Both the position numbers and the translations under genes were made by a program. Of a DNA stretch of 64,000 nucleotides, positions 10,137-22,223 are shown one piece after another. The stretch comes from Ilex aquifolium. Taxonomy: Eukaryota > Streptophyta > Magnoliopsida > Aquifoliales > Aquifoliaceae. Location of the stretch: the NCBI GenBank assembly GCA_951799425.1, contig OX637392.1, forward strand, positions 37,483,593 through 37,547,592, written 5' to 3'. The stretch's first letter is position 1. Each line of letters opens with the position of its first letter. The notes beneath the pieces were generated by a model. The model ran no database searches. It was given only the letters and a program-made list of their open reading frames with translations, and was not told where the DNA came from.

Positions 10137-11594
10137 GGAATTTTTCCAATGCAAAAACTACAGCAATCAATTCTTTTTCAGTTGTTAAATAATTCATTTG
10201 GGCATCATTGAAAGTTTTGCTTGCATAGTAAATCACATGGGGTCTCTTATCTTTTCTTTGTCCCAATACAGCACCTACATCATAATCACTTGCGTCACAC
10301 ATTAGTTCAAAGGGTAGATTCCAGTCAGGGGTTGCATTATTGGGGCAGAAATTAACATGTCTTTTAGCTTGTCACAGGTTTTCTGGCATGCTTCATTCCA
10401 ATCAAAGATTACATCCTGACTTAGAAGGTGACACATAGGTTTTGCTATGGTACTGAAATCTTTTATGAATCTCCTGTAAAAACCTGCATGCCCTAGGAAT
10501 GATCGGACATCCTTTACAGTCTTAGGGGCAGGCAAATTTCCAATCAGATCTATTTTTGCCTTGTCAACTTTCATGCATTCAGATGACACAATGTGACCAA
10601 GGAAAATGCCTTGTGTTACCATAAAATGGCATTTTTCCTAATTGAGCACTAGATTGGCTTCCTTACATCTGGTTAGCACTTTCTCCAGATTGGTCAGACA
10701 CAATTCAAAGGAATCACCATATACAGAGAAATCATCCATGAATACTTCAAAAAAAATTTCAACCATATCACTGAACAAGCTTAGCATACATCTTTGGAAT
10801 GTTGCAGGAGCGTTACAAAATCCAAATGACATCCTTTTGAATGCAAAGGTGTCAAAGGGACATGTGAAGGTTGTTTTCTCCTGATCATCTAGTGCTGTCT
10901 CAATTTGGTTATACCCTGAATACCCATCTAGGAAACAGTAAAATGCATGACCTGTAATTCTCTCTAGGACTTGGTCAAGAAATGGAAGAGGAAAATGATC
11001 TTTTCTAGTGACCAAATTGAGTTTTCGATAATCAATGCACATTCGCCATCCTGTGACGACTAGAGTTGGTACTAGTTCATTTGCATCATTTTTTACCACT
11101 GTGACCCCAGACTTTTTTGGCACAACTTGGGTTGGACTAACCCACTTGCTATCAGAGATGGGGAAGATTATCCCCGCATCTAAAAGCTTGAGTACCTCAG
11201 TTCTCACTACTTCCTTCATGTGAAGGTTTAGTCGTCGCTGCATTTGAAGAGAGGGTTTTGAATCCTCTTCAAGGTATATAGCATGATTGCAGATTAACGG
11301 GCTTATACCTTTCAAGTCAGCGATGGTCCATCCAATGGTGCTTTTATGGCTTTGAAGAACTCTAATCAATTTAGACTCTTGCAAGTCTGTGAGTTTAGAG
11401 GAAATTACCACTGGGTATGATTCGTCCTTTCCTAAGAATGCATATTTGAGGTCAGATGAGAAAGGTTTCAATTCAGGCTTTGGTGGCCTATCACTTGATG
11501 AGATTGGCTTTGCCACTTGGTGAAATCTTTTCGAATTTGGGGGCCCATGTCTCAACAGCATGAGCAGGGCAACTTGGTGGATTTGGATCATCAT
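10137..11594 (-). pseudogene. Reverse transcriptase and first half of RNase H, element A
   Basis: A typical Athila RT: WVSPTQVVPKKSG, GWRMCIDYRKLN, FLDGYSGYNQI, FGFCNAPATFQRCM and the catalytic FMDDFSVYG (the two Asp codons at 10731-10736). It is followed by the thumb/connection (FLGHIVSSECM, SFLGHAGFYRRFIKDF) and RNase H start CDASDYDVGAVLGQR, ending at ALEKFRS where the solo LTR interrupts it. Visible damage: a TAG after NLVLN at about 10636, a frameshift near 10315 before CDAS, and a frameshift near 11520 at the protease-RT junction. Not functional. Confidence 0.93.
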
Positions 11595-12435
11595 CTGTTG
11601 TTTCGGATGAGATGAGCTCTAACAGAGAAGATTCAGTAGGGTCCTCACAGAATGTGTCATTCAGATGTTCCTGTATCAGAGATTCAATGGAATTTATTTC
11701 CCTTTCTTCCTTTTCTTCTTCTGGATGCTTAGCAATATTGAAAATGTTCAATTCGAGAGTCATATTCCCAAAAGTTAATTTCATGACTCCATTCCTGCAA
11801 TTGATTAGTGCATTGGAAGTTGCTAGGAACGGTCGACCAAGAATGACGGGAATTTGGTTCTCAGAATGTATTGATGGCTGAGTATCCAGAACAATGAAGT
11901 CAACAGGTAAGACAAAATTGTCCACTTGGACAAGCACATCTTCAACAATGCCTCTAGGGTTTTTGACAGATTTGTCGGCCAACTGGAGTGTGACACAAGT
12001 GGGTTTGAGTTCACCTAGACCCAACTGCTGATAGACAGAGTAGGGTAGCAAATTAACACTGGCTCCAAGGTCTAACAGTACTTGTTCAATCCTGAAGTTT
12101 CCAATGATACATGACACATTCAGACACCCTGGGTCTTTGTATTTTGGAAGGGTTTTATGTTGAAGAAGGGCACTGGCTTGTTCTGTTAGGAAGGCTCTTT
12201 TTTGAACATTCTGACCTCTCTTGACTGTGCACAAGTCTTTTAGAAACTTGACATAAGACGGGACTTGTTTGATTGCGTCCAGAAGTGGGATGTTGATATT
12301 TACTTGCTTAAAAAGCTCATAAATTTCAGGCTGATTTTTCAACTTCTGTTTGATTTTGAGTCTATGAGGAAAAGGAGCGGGAATGGAACACGAAGGTTCT
12401 TTTTCCTCAAAAAGTTCTGGCTCTTGTTCAATCAT
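11491..12435 (-). pseudogene. Aspartic protease region of element A
   Basis: The 314-residue frame contains the retropepsin motif DLGASVNLLP (active-site Asp in D-L-G instead of the usual D-T/S-G), the middle strand segment LADKSVKNPRGIVEDVLVQV, and the C-terminal ILGRPFLATSNALIN. It lies between gag and RT in the expected gag-PR-RT order. It is separated from gag by a stop near 12436-12447 and from RT by a frameshift. Leu instead of Thr/Ser in the active-site triplet is common in Athila-like elements and need not itself be damage. Confidence 0.9.
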
Positions 12436-12444
12436 AGACTCAAG

Positions 12445-14038
12445 TTATTCTTCAAGTTCATTCTCAATTGGTTTAGGCTCAGATGATGGGTTGACTGGGA
12501 TTGACTCAGGCCTTGGCTTTGGGATGAGTATGTATCTGATGGTCTTGTCAATCACCTTGCCACTTCTTAGTGTAGTGACAACTTGGGCTTGGTCTTGTGT
12601 GTTTCCTGTTGTTGAAGGGTTCCCTACATGGAATTGGCCTTGTGGTTGCTTTGGTTGGGCAGGAAACTTGCCCTTTCCGTGTGTAACCATGGATTGGATC
12701 AATTTTTGGATGTGGCTTTTAAGATCCTCAAAAGATTGAGTGGTCTGGGTTTTGAAATCAGTGAAAGCCTGGGTGAAATTACTGTTATAGTCATTTGACT
12801 TTGCATGAACTGATTCAGTGTGTCCTCAAGGCTCCTCTTTTGTGGTGGTTGGTATGGTTGATATGCGAGAGGTCCTTGAGGTGGTGGGTATGAGCCTTGT
12901 TGTTGGTTCATGGGCATTGGTTGTGTGTTCTTCCAACTGAAGTTAGGGTGGTTTCGCCACCCTGGATTGTAAGTTTCAGAGTATGGGTTGGAGTGAGGCT
13001 TGTTAAAGTTGGAAACTGCATGTGTCTGTTCCAGCAAGACCTCTTTGAACGCTGGGATGGTGGGACATTCCCCAGTAGGGTGTCCTGTTAGCGCACAGAT
13101 TCCACACACTTGTTCTGTGGAAGAGCTAACATCAACTTGATGGACTTTCTTCAACTCTAAAGCGACATTTTTGCTCTCAAGTCATCATCCTCTCTCAAGA
13201 CATATTTACCTCCTTGGGAAGTAGATGGTCTGACTTCTACAGTGGTAGGAGAGGCTGAGTCCCACATCTGAGAACTGTCAGATATGGAGTCAAAGAAATT
13301 GAATGCCTCCTCCGGACTTTTTCCCAAAAATTCTCCTTGGGCCATCATTTCAACAAACTGACGTAGTCTAGAGGGTAAGGAGTCATAGAAAAATCCTACC
13401 AAAATCCAATTCTCAAAAGCGTGATGTGGGCAGGATTGGAGCAGATCTTTGAATCTCTCCCAACTTTGATAAAAAGTTTCTCCTTCTTTAACCGCAAAAT
13501 TCATGATTTGCCTTTTTAATGCATTTATGAGGTGCAGAGGAAAAAACTTTCTAAAAAATTCATTTTACAATGTCTGCCAGTTAGGTATTGAAAAAGCTTT
13601 TAAAGAATTTAGCCATTGTTTAGCTCTATCCCTTAAAGAGAAAGAAAACAGTTTCATTTTGGCTAGTTCAGAATTGTCTTGAAATGTTCCACACACTTCC
13701 TCAAAATCTTTTATATGCAGATATGAATTTTCTACATCTAATCCATGAAACACGGGTAATAACTGCACTGTCCTCGGCTTTACAGTAAAGGGGGGAGCAT
13801 TTTCAGGAAATATAAAACAAGAGGGGACACTGTTTCTTGTGGGATTTAAGTAATCCCGCAAAGTTCGATTGTTAGGTACTTCCTCCTCTCTCATAGGGAC
13901 TTCTCCATTTCTTTCATTATTTGCCATATTACTCTCATAAGAGTCTTCTATTGATCTAGGTGAATTTGGTTCAGGCTGATTCACAGACACACAAGATTCT
14001 GCCGGCAAATTTTGATAGTGAGGAGTGTCCTCGGTCAT
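12445..14038 (-). pseudogene. gag of element A
   Basis: Starts with ATG at 14038, 94 bp downstream of the primer site, in the first frame after it. The N-terminal part has the retrotransposon gag core (AKMKLFSFSLRDRAKQWLNSL, then FYQSWERFKDLLQSCPHHAF). A zinc knuckle CGICALTGHPTGEC (C-x2-C-x4-H-x4-C) lies near 13100-13060, a Pro/Gln/Tyr-rich linker follows, and the TTLRSGK motif that often precedes protease lies near 12580. Stops or frame changes at about 13565, 13157 and 12700 break it into four frames. Confidence 0.88.
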
Positions 14039-14132
14039 AAAGAAAATAAAACAAAGTTATTTACAGTAAACCAAAGAATTTATACAAAGATGAAGGTCTT
14101 TTTACCTTTTACCTTAAAACACCTTTCAAAGT

Positions 14133-14150
14133 TCCCCGGCAACGGCGCCA
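14133..14150 (-). other. Primer binding site, tRNA-Asp type
   Basis: On the minus strand TGGCGCCGTTGCCGGGGA, complementary to the 3' end of plant tRNA-Asp. It starts 6 nt inside the 5' LTR end. This primer is characteristic of Athila elements and fixes the element orientation. Confidence 0.93.
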
Positions 14151-14156
14151 AAAACT

Positions 14157-16096
14157 TGACTTGATCCGAAATGTGTACACCCAAGTGCAGGTGGTCAAGC
14201 TGTAGTAATAATCCGGTTTGAGTCCAAAGTCAAATCCACAGGGAACTTTTGTTGGTATTTTTGACATAAGCAGTGGTGGAGACCTATTGTTTGTAACCTT
14301 TGAGATTTGTTGAGAGATGTGAGATTTCCTGGACAGAATATAAGATTCTTTCCAAGAGAATTTTCTTAACAAAACAGGAGATAAATACTAATGAAAAAGG
14401 GTCACTCTTTAGTTCAAGGGTCTGGACGTGTGGTTCATCATCCGGTTTGTTATACTTGTGCTTGATAACTCAATTAACTCCCGTGTCAACAGCAAGTTAA
14501 TCGGAAGATAAAGATGGACTGTGAGAATTAAGAACATGATTCCGATGTCTTTCTAGAAGTTTACAAGAATTGTCTGTGCCGAGACTTAACCCGTCTACAA
14601 ACAAGCAAGTGTTTCTACAAGACAGCCAATCATGACATTAATCTTCCATTCTTTAAATGAAGCACAATAAGGGGGAGGATTGAAGGGTAGTCCTGAAGAT
14701 CTAACCGGGGTACTTGCCTTGAACCGATGAGTCTTTCTATGCAAGAGTCATCCGTGTCATAGAAAGAACCCACGGTTATATAAAGTACCTTAACTTTGCT
14801 AGATGCAATCAATCATCCAATAAGCAAGAAGAGATAAACGTTAAGCATAAGAACAGTGTACAAATATAATTCCCGGATAACTTATACATGCCATTCTCCT
14901 CTTACTAAAGAGTGAATGAGAAACTACTCACTTTTCATGGCTTTGGTAAAGCTAGAAAAGTGGGTGATGCTCATCCCTCCAAGTAGAAGACTTAAAAGAT
15001 AAAATCACAATGAACAAAGAGTCAATCTTTAACAAAGATTGAGTGAATCACGTTCCACCCTTCACGGCTTTGGTAAAACTCTAGAAAAGTGGAAGAGTTT
15101 CATTCCTCTAAGAAAGAAAGAAGCTCAAGCAATGGAAGTGAAGTACATGAACAATAAAAGTAGAAGAAGGCTAGTCACATTTGGAGGGTGGCTTCCTTAA
15201 CCAAGAAATGGAGGGTTGCTTCCTCAACTAAAAGATGAACTAACTCCCTTCTATGCATGTAAATGAAAGCATAAACATAAACTACTCTTATAACAAGCAA
15301 GGAGATGTTGGACTAAAGCCAAACTAATCTCTAAAATAAAGACTTCATACAAGGAAAATATAAGCTTAAATCTACAATGTGAGTGGGAGTCTAAGCCTCC
15401 ATCAACCCTTCTACTTGGCTCCTATAGCTGTCCAACAATGGGAGTATTTATAGGCAAGAGGAGGAGACAAGAGGGGGTGAAGGAATAGTGTATGCCGCCC
15501 AAGTCCAAGTGAAAAACCAACTACTCTACTGTCAGTCTGTGGAGAACGTTCGAACGTGAGTTTGCGTTCAAACATTGTTTCTATTTTTGTTTTATGGTCG
15601 TTCGAACGTTGTCTTCCGTTCGAACGTTTCTTCTGTTTTTGCACTAGGGGCATTCGAATGACAGATATGCTCTGACCCTCTCACTCAAGTGATCTGTTGG
15701 TCTTCTGTGAAGTTCAGTTCCACACTCTATGCAGTAGTCTGGTCTTCAATCAACTCAAGTGCACGTTCGAACGTGAGTTGGCGTTCGAACGTGACACTCA
15801 AGTGCCTCAGAGCTTCACAGTCTTCTTTCCTAACTGCAACACGCCTTCTCTTAGCAGTTGAGTCTGCTACAGTTCAATTTGGTCGTTCGAACGTGAGTTG
15901 GCGTTCGAACGTTCTGGCTGTGCTCCAAGCTTTTCCAATTTTGTGCTTTAATGTGCTAGTGTTGCATTCAAGTGTGGTACTTGTTGTTCTTGAGTCCTTG
16001 TTCAGTTTAGGGCCTGAAATGACATCACTTAAACTCCATCAAAGTACAATTAGTCTTAAAACGGCATAGTAACATGCTAATTTTAAGTGCTAATCA
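14157..16096 (-). repeat. 5' LTR of element A (1940 bp)
   Basis: Bounded by TGATTAGCA at 16096 and ATCAAGTCA at 14157 on the minus strand. U3 carries seven exact GTTCGAAC palindromes (about 15545-15910) plus CpG-decayed versions, then a TATA box (TATAAATA, 15445-15452, minus). The RNA start is expected about 30 bp downstream of it. The LTR matches 1-1408 directly and 20360-22223 in inverted orientation. Confidence 0.93.
15445..15452 (-). promoter_or_regulatory. LTR TATA box, element A 5' LTR
   Basis: TATAAATA on the minus strand, 650 bp from the LTR start. It is conserved at 771-777 and 20950-20957 in the other LTRs. Confidence 0.7.
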
Positions 16097-16229
16097 TTGT
16101 TGTTGTTCTGATCATTTTATGTACCTTGCCTTGTATAAATTGATGATTATGTTTGTGAGTCAGCTTCAATCGTCTTTGTGACTGGCAAACGTTAAAGAAC
16201 CGGATAGTGAGTCTTAAAGCTTAGAAAGC

Positions 16230-16640
16230 ATGGATGTTAAAATTTTTTGGTTTAGTCTAGGAGTTCTACGCATTTTTTCATTTGATGTGCATACTGTAAT
16301 CATGAGAAAAGCAAGACTGGTAAGGAAGGCCGAAATCCAAGAAAAACAAGCGAAACCACTCTGTGGCAGAAGCACCTTTGTCAAACGTCGTCGTGCCAAA
16401 AGACTTGGTGTTTGTAAACAGTGTGGCAGAGTCTTTCACGAGAAAAGATACAACCAGTGTTCTGAACCAATCTCCGGTTGCGCACTCGATCGATTAGACT
16501 GAATAGTGAATGGGCTGAGTAAGGATTACCCTGATACGCCATGTTATTCTGGTACTTTGCTTAACCAGTTTGTGAGAGAGGAAATTGGGAGAGTCACTGG
16601 TTATCCGTACTACACAGATACAGAGGGAGACTCAGATTAG
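16230..16640 (+). pseudogene. 136-residue Cys/His ORF, element B copy
   Basis: Same frame and length as the ORF at 5140-5550. One stop (TGA, 16500-16502) replaces the Trp after ALDRLD. The Cys/His cluster CKQCGRVFHEKRYNQC and the ending DTEGDSD are kept. About 20 of 136 residues differ from the A copy, with no length change. Confidence 0.65.
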
Positions 16641-16904
16641 ATAATTTTCTGTAGGAAATTTGTACTTTTGTTGGGGATGAAAGCCAAAGGTCCAAATTTT
16701 TTGTAAAAAGTGTAAAAATCTTTTTGTATAAACTCTTTTGACTGAAATGAAAATATGGGCCGAGTAAGGAATCTCCCAGAATACCAACCTGAAGCGTGGG
16801 TAGGGGCTTATCCTGAGACGCCATAAGTTTTTTGTTTAAAATTGTGTGTTTAGCCCTTTCTGATTTTGTATAGTGTAGTGAAGGAATTTTTTATTTTTGA
16901 CTCA

Positions 16905-17170
16905 ACGTTTGAACGTCAGGTGACGTTCGAATGTCAGCTGCTTGCAGTACTCAACCTCTGATGAAGCATCTGATGATACTTAAAAGTACTGGGACTTCAG
17001 CCCATTCGAACGCCAATAGATCGTTCGAACGAAGAGAACTTATAGTACTTTGGCCTCTGACAGAACTCAAAAGTACTGGGAGCTCACCACGTTCGAACGA
17101 CAACCACGTTCGAACGATCTGTTTAAAATCCTTCTAGACACGTTCGAACGTTACCCACGTTCGAACGTCA
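16905..17170. repeat. Internal palindrome cluster, element B
   Basis: Five exact GTTCGAAC cores plus variants such as CGTTTGAACG, CGTTCGAATG and CATTCGAACG. The variants are single C-to-T or G-to-A changes at CpG sites. It corresponds to 4571-4871 in element A. Confidence 0.85.
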
Positions 17171-17178
17171 CGACTCAA

Positions 17179-17188
17179 GCTATAAAAG
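17179..17188 (+). promoter_or_regulatory. Candidate internal TATA box upstream of the env-position ORF (B)
   Basis: GCTATAAAAG directly 3' of the palindrome cluster and about 220 nt before the ATG at 17404. It is conserved in element A (4551-4560). Confidence 0.5.
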
Positions 17189-17403
17189 CCTGGTTCGTCT
17201 TCTTCATTTCAAAACCACCCAAAAAACCCCCAAAAAACCGAAAAACCCTTGGTGACTCTTCACTACCCAGACCCCAAAACACCTACCATTCTCCATTTTT
17301 ACCAAAAATCAACCCTCCCAAGACTATTCCCATAACAAAAAGCTCCATTTTCACAAAGAAATCCAAGATTTCAAAGCCCTCAAACTCAAAAACTGAAACC
17401 ACC

Positions 17404-18516
17404 ATGCCAAGAGTCAAGCTCCCTGCCAGGCGCAACCCAAACACCCAAGAACCCAATTTCGTTGAAGAGGTGGTGGAAGTGAGAGAAGGAAGCCACCACT
17501 TACGCGAAGATACGACAAAACCCGGTTTCCCACAGCTTTGAAAGTTGACAGGTACGATAACTTCTATCAAAAACATGATGTGGTCTTTGAGAGGGATGTT
17601 GTTTTAACTGATTTTGCTAAGTTGGGTTTGTTTGCGGAGATAGAGAGGAGGGGTTGGGTGTTGTACTTGCAGAACGGCGGAGAAACCGTGGTTGACTTAA
17701 TGCGGGAGTTTTACTCCAACGCCGAAATAGTCAATGGAGCATTAAGGAGTTATGTGAGGGGAATCCACATTGACGTGGATGAGGATTACATAAGAGAAAT
17801 TAGGCAAGAGATACCTCGAGTCCCAAGTCCCACCTATCCCCCAAGAAAGAATGTGGCGATGAATGTCGTGGGGAGGGAGCTAACGGGAGTGCCTAATTTT
17901 CTTGGATTGGAAAAAGATTTTTTAGACAAGAGGAACTCACTGACAAATACAAAATGTTAAACTTGATTGCGGTGTCAAACTTTGCTCCAATAGGAAGAAA
18001 AAATGAAATTCTACTTGACATGGTCCGCCTTCTCTACGCTCTTGGGAAAGGCCACAGTATCGATCTCCCCTCCCTCATATTGACGGAAATGAAAAAATGG
18101 TGCAATGTGAAGCGGAACTTGCTCCCGTTTGGCACCCTAGTGACTGAGATGTGCAAAGATCACGGGGTTAGGGTGAAGCTAGAAATGGAGATTCAAAAGC
18201 CAATGGGGCCACTGAACAAGGCTTCCTTCCGAAGAAGTCAAGGTTATAGTGGCGGCCCAGCGGTGAGACAAGAGGAGCCCCTACCCATGGAGTGGACAAG
18301 GTGCAAGAAGAGCTTGATGCAGAGGAGGAGAGAGAGATGGAGGAAGAGAGAGAGACGGAGGAAGAGAGAGAGCAACCACAAGAGGCAGGTCCCAGCACCA
18401 GTAGTCGGAGATCACTGAGAGACATTATGATTGACATCGAGGCCAACCAAGACAAGATCCTCCGACAGCAGGAAGAGATCCTTGGCCTTCTGAGGGGTGG
18501 ACATGGAGGAGAGTGA
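17404..18516 (+). pseudogene. Env-position ORF, element B copy
   Basis: Starts ATG at 17404 in the context ACCACCATG, with MPRVKLPARR as in element A. The frame breaks near 17490 (after VEVREG), near 17930 (after LEKDFLDK), and again near 18290. The pieces together match the A protein: RRGWVLYL, LMREFYSNAEIV, YVRGIHIDV, PPRKNVAMN, CKDHGVRVK. The C-terminal acidic stretch is longer than in A (EEEREMEEERETEEERE), followed by SRRSLRDIMIDIEANQDKIL and a Gly-rich end. Four frames are needed to read it, so it is dead. Confidence 0.75.
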
Positions 18517-20346
18517 GAGAGAGGGATTCCTGTTCTTGTTTATGGTTTTTGTGTGTTTATTGCTTCTTTTTATGAGTTTCTTCTTTGATAGTTGTTAAAG
18601 ATATTGTAAGTTTTTGTGTGATTGTGGATGAATTGGATCATTGATGTTGATGTTAACCGACAATATGTTGTGAAATGAATGGTTCAATTTATCACTTTTA
18701 TTTGTTTTAAATGCATATGTAGATTTATCTTAACATTAATATATGATGGAACAAATGTGTATGCCAAGAAGGTTTATTAAAGTAACTACGCACATGATCG
18801 GTTTGACACCTCAGCCTATCAACCGAGACTTAAAACCACATTTCTTGAAAAATTGGTATTCTTTCTATGCTTAAATTGTCAAATGTGCATCGATATTTGT
18901 TATTTTCAAGGAACATGATGATCGGACTTGAAAATGGAATCGGTATATAACCGACATTTCTTGGAAAACCCGACATAACCAATGGAGATAACAAAGAATA
19001 CCATGGTGAGTTTCGAGCCGTACAATGCTTTCGAGAGACAATCAATGTTTACTCAAGTAAATTCTTTCACTCTCAATTTTTGAATAATCTCATTAACCTT
19101 GCTTTGATTGACGGAATTAAAAGTGATCTATTGACATATTCCACAGGGAACCTTCACATACGACACATACATGTGCACATACTTGAGAAGTGATTTTAGG
19201 CCATCTTTGATTTGATATTGAGCCTTAGCCATTTCTTTTACAAAATTATTTTCCTAGTCAGTCATGCTTGAGCCATCAATGTATGATTTCTTCTTCAATA
19301 AACCCGTATGATTACCAAGCCACAAGAAAACATACTTGACATACCTTTGCTATCTAATTTTCTTGCACCCTCTTTTAGATCAATATGATACATAAATACA
19401 AGGAAAAAAAAAGGGAAAAAGGCATTCAAGGCTACCATTCAAGAAGAATTGATGGGAACAATTGAAAAAGAAAAGAAGCAAAAAGGCAAGAAATTGCCAA
19501 GATAGTGAAAAATGAGAAAGAAAGAAATATCATCTCTGGGCAAAATATCGAAAAGCTAGGAAGAGGTGTGCTATACTACATAGACAGAGGATAGCTCTTG
19601 AATACTTTTGACGTCATTTCGTTAGCCACTGACCTTTGGCCACGTTACAACCTATGAAAAGCCCTAATTGATCTCAAGTCTGTTACATGCATGTATTGTC
19701 AATCAAAATTGGGGTATAATAAATAGTATTTCTTTAAATTGCATCAATATTCTTTCATGAGATTATGTCAAACATGAGTAGTTGCTTCCTTAAATTTCAC
19801 TCCATTCCTAATTGTGCATGTGATTTTTTTGATTGGCCACCTTCTGATCACATGACCCGTGAGAAACAAGTCACTATAATCGGAGCGAACTTTTACTGAG
19901 AGCATTCTACGAGAGGTTTGTGAAATCGAAGCTATCCATGGAAGGTGGTAAAAAGTGAGTGTTTGTTATATAACAATTCCTGTTGCTTGAATGATCATTC
20001 CTACTACACAGGGAATTCCAAATACCAATGTAACAGATGCTAATTTTTGCATAGAATAGATACCTATGAAAGAGGGACATGCGGGATAAAAGTCGAAATT
20101 GAGAGTTGGGTGTCCCAACGACCATGATGCTAATTTACTTTAATCAGCAATCTCACATACACATCTATTCGATTGAAGTTTGTGGGTAGCTTTACTGAAA
20201 ACCCTCACTAGACAACACTCGTCCGCTAGGGTAAACCTAGTGGTTCAATGGCTTGTTGCATAAGCTAAATGCAACCAGATGACCTACGAAAATGGCATTA
20301 GGAGTAGATTTTTTTTTTTTTGTATTACTAGAGACTAGCAATATTT
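18517..20346 (+). other. 3' internal non-coding region of element B
   Basis: Homologous in inverted orientation to 1424-3243. No ORF of note. Confidence 0.7.
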
Positions 20347-20359
20347 AGGTTGGAGAGTG
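20347..20359 (+). other. Polypurine tract of element B
   Basis: AGGTTGGAGAGTG directly before the LTR start TGATTAGCAC. Confidence 0.75.
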
Positions 20360-22223
20360 TGATTAGCACTTAAAATTAGCATTTTACTATGACGTTTTAA
20401 GACTAATTTTACTTTGATGGAGTTTAAGTGATGTCATTTCAGGCCCTAAACTAAACAAGGACTCAAGAACAACAAGTACCACACTTGAATGTAACACCAG
20501 CACATTAGAGCACAAAATTGGAGAAGCTTGGAGCACAGCCAGAACGTTCGAACGCCAACTCACGTTCGAACGTCTACATTGAACTGTAGCAGACCTAACT
20601 GCTGAGAGAAGGTGTGTTGCAGTTAGGAAAGAAGACTCTGAAGCTCTGAGGCACTTGAGTGTCACGTTCGAACGCCAACTCACGTTCGAACGTGCACTCG
20701 AGTTGATTGAAGACTAGACTACTGCATAGAGTGTGGAAAAGAACTTCACAGAAGACCACAGACCCCTTGAGTGAGAGGGTCAGACCACATCTGACGTTCG
20801 AACGACCATAAAGCAAAACAGCAACAACGTTCGAACGCCAACTCACGTTCAAACGACCTCCACAGACTGGTAGCAGAGTAGTTAATTTTTCACTTGGACC
20901 TGGGCGGCATACACTATTCATTCACCCCCTCTTGTCTCCTCCTCTTGCCTATAAATACTCCCATTGTTGGAGAGCTTGAAAAGGGTAGAGAGGTTGATGG
21001 AGGTTTAGACTCCCACTTATATTGTAGATTTAGCTTGCATTTCCTTGTATGAAGTATTTATTTTAGAGATTAGTTTGGCTTTAGTCCAACATCTCTTTAC
21101 TTGTTATAAAAGTAGTTTTATGCTTATGCTTTCACTTACATGCATAGAAGGGAGTTAGTTCATCTTTTGGTTGAGGAAGCAACCCTCCATTCCTTAGTTG
21201 AGGAAGCCACCCTCCAAATGTGACTAGCTTTCTTCTACTTTTATTGTTTATGTACTTCACTTCCATTGCTTGAGCTTCTTTCTTTCTTAGATGAGTGAAG
21301 CTTTACCAAAGCCGTGAAGGGTGGAACGTGATTCACTCAATCTTTGTTAAATATTGGCTCCTTGTTTATTGTTATTTCATCTTGTAAGTCCTCTACTTGG
21401 AGGGATGAGCATCACCCACTTTTCTAACTTTACCAAAGCCATGAAGAGTGAGTAGTTTCTCATTCACTCTTTAGTAAGAGGAGAATGACATGTATAAGTT
21501 ATCTGGGAATTATATTTGTGCAATGTTCTTATGCTTAACGTTTATTTCTTCTTGCTTATTGGATGATTGATTGCATCTAGCAAAGCTAAGATACTTAGTA
21601 TAACCGTGGGCTCTTTCTATGATACGGATGACTCTTGCATAGAAAGACTCATCGGTTCAAGGCAAGTACCCCGGCTAGATCTTCATGACTACCCTTCAAT
21701 CCTCCCCCTTATTGTGCTTCACTTAAAGAATGGAATATTAATTTCATAATTGGATGTCATGTAGAAACACTTGCTTATTTGTAGACGGGTTAAGTCTCGG
21801 CACAGACAATTCTTGTAAATTTCTAGAAAGACATCGGAATCATGTTCTTAATTCTCACAGACCATCTTTATCTTCCGATTAACTTGTTGTTGACACGGGA
21901 GTTAATTGAGTTATCAAGTACAAGTATAATAAACCAGATAATTAACTACATGTCCAAATCCTTGAACTAAAGAGTGACTCTTTTTTTATTAGAGCTTATC
22001 TCATATTTTGTTAAGAAAACTCTCTTGGAAAAAATCTTATATTCTGTCCAGGAAATCTCATACCTCACAACAAATCTCAAGGGTTACAATCAATAGGTCT
22101 CCACCACTTCTTATCTCAAAAATACCAACAAAAGTTCCATGTGGATTCGACTCCGGACTCAAACCGGATTATTACTACAGTTTGACCGCCTGCACTTGTG
22201 TGTACACATTTCGAATCAAGTCA
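20360..22223 (+). repeat. 3' LTR of element B (1864 bp)
   Basis: Starts TGATTAGCACTT and ends AATCAAGTCA; sequence after 22223 is unrelated. U3 has six exact GTTCGAAC palindromes (20543-20846), then TATAAATA (20950-20957). It is shorter than the A LTR partly because one repeat unit of the palindrome region is missing. Confidence 0.9.
20543..20846. repeat. Palindrome cluster in U3 of element B
   Basis: Six exact GTTCGAAC cores plus one CGTTCAAACG variant, upstream of the TATA box at 20950. Confidence 0.88.

Larger units (their letters stand above)
1..16096 (-). mobile_element. Athila-type LTR retrotransposon, element A (3' LTR cut by window edge)
   Basis: A Ty3/gypsy element read on the minus strand: 5' LTR 14157-16096, primer site 14133-14150, gag, protease, RT/RNaseH, integrase, two extra ORFs, polypurine tract at 1409, and 3' LTR from 1408 to beyond the left edge. 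The visible 1.4 kb of the 3' LTR aligns with the 5' LTR at a constant offset of 14675, apart from one 13-bp indel, and shows a few percent scattered differences, mostly transitions. The tRNA-Asp primer site, RT style and very long 3' internal region fit the Athila lineage. The coding region has many stops and frameshifts, so the copy is dead. It sits inside element B; the base after its outer LTR end continues B internal sequence. The other flank, needed for the target duplication, is outside the window. Confidence 0.93.
16097..22223 (+). mobile_element. Athila-type element B, 3' part (interrupted by A)
   Basis: Same family as element A but on the plus strand. It starts abruptly at the outer LTR end of A within the spacer upstream of the 136-residue ORF, then runs through that ORF, palindrome cluster, TATA box, env-position ORF, long non-coding region and polypurine tract into its 3' LTR (20360-22223). 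It is more damaged than A. The rest of B must lie left of the window, beyond A. Confidence 0.9.
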
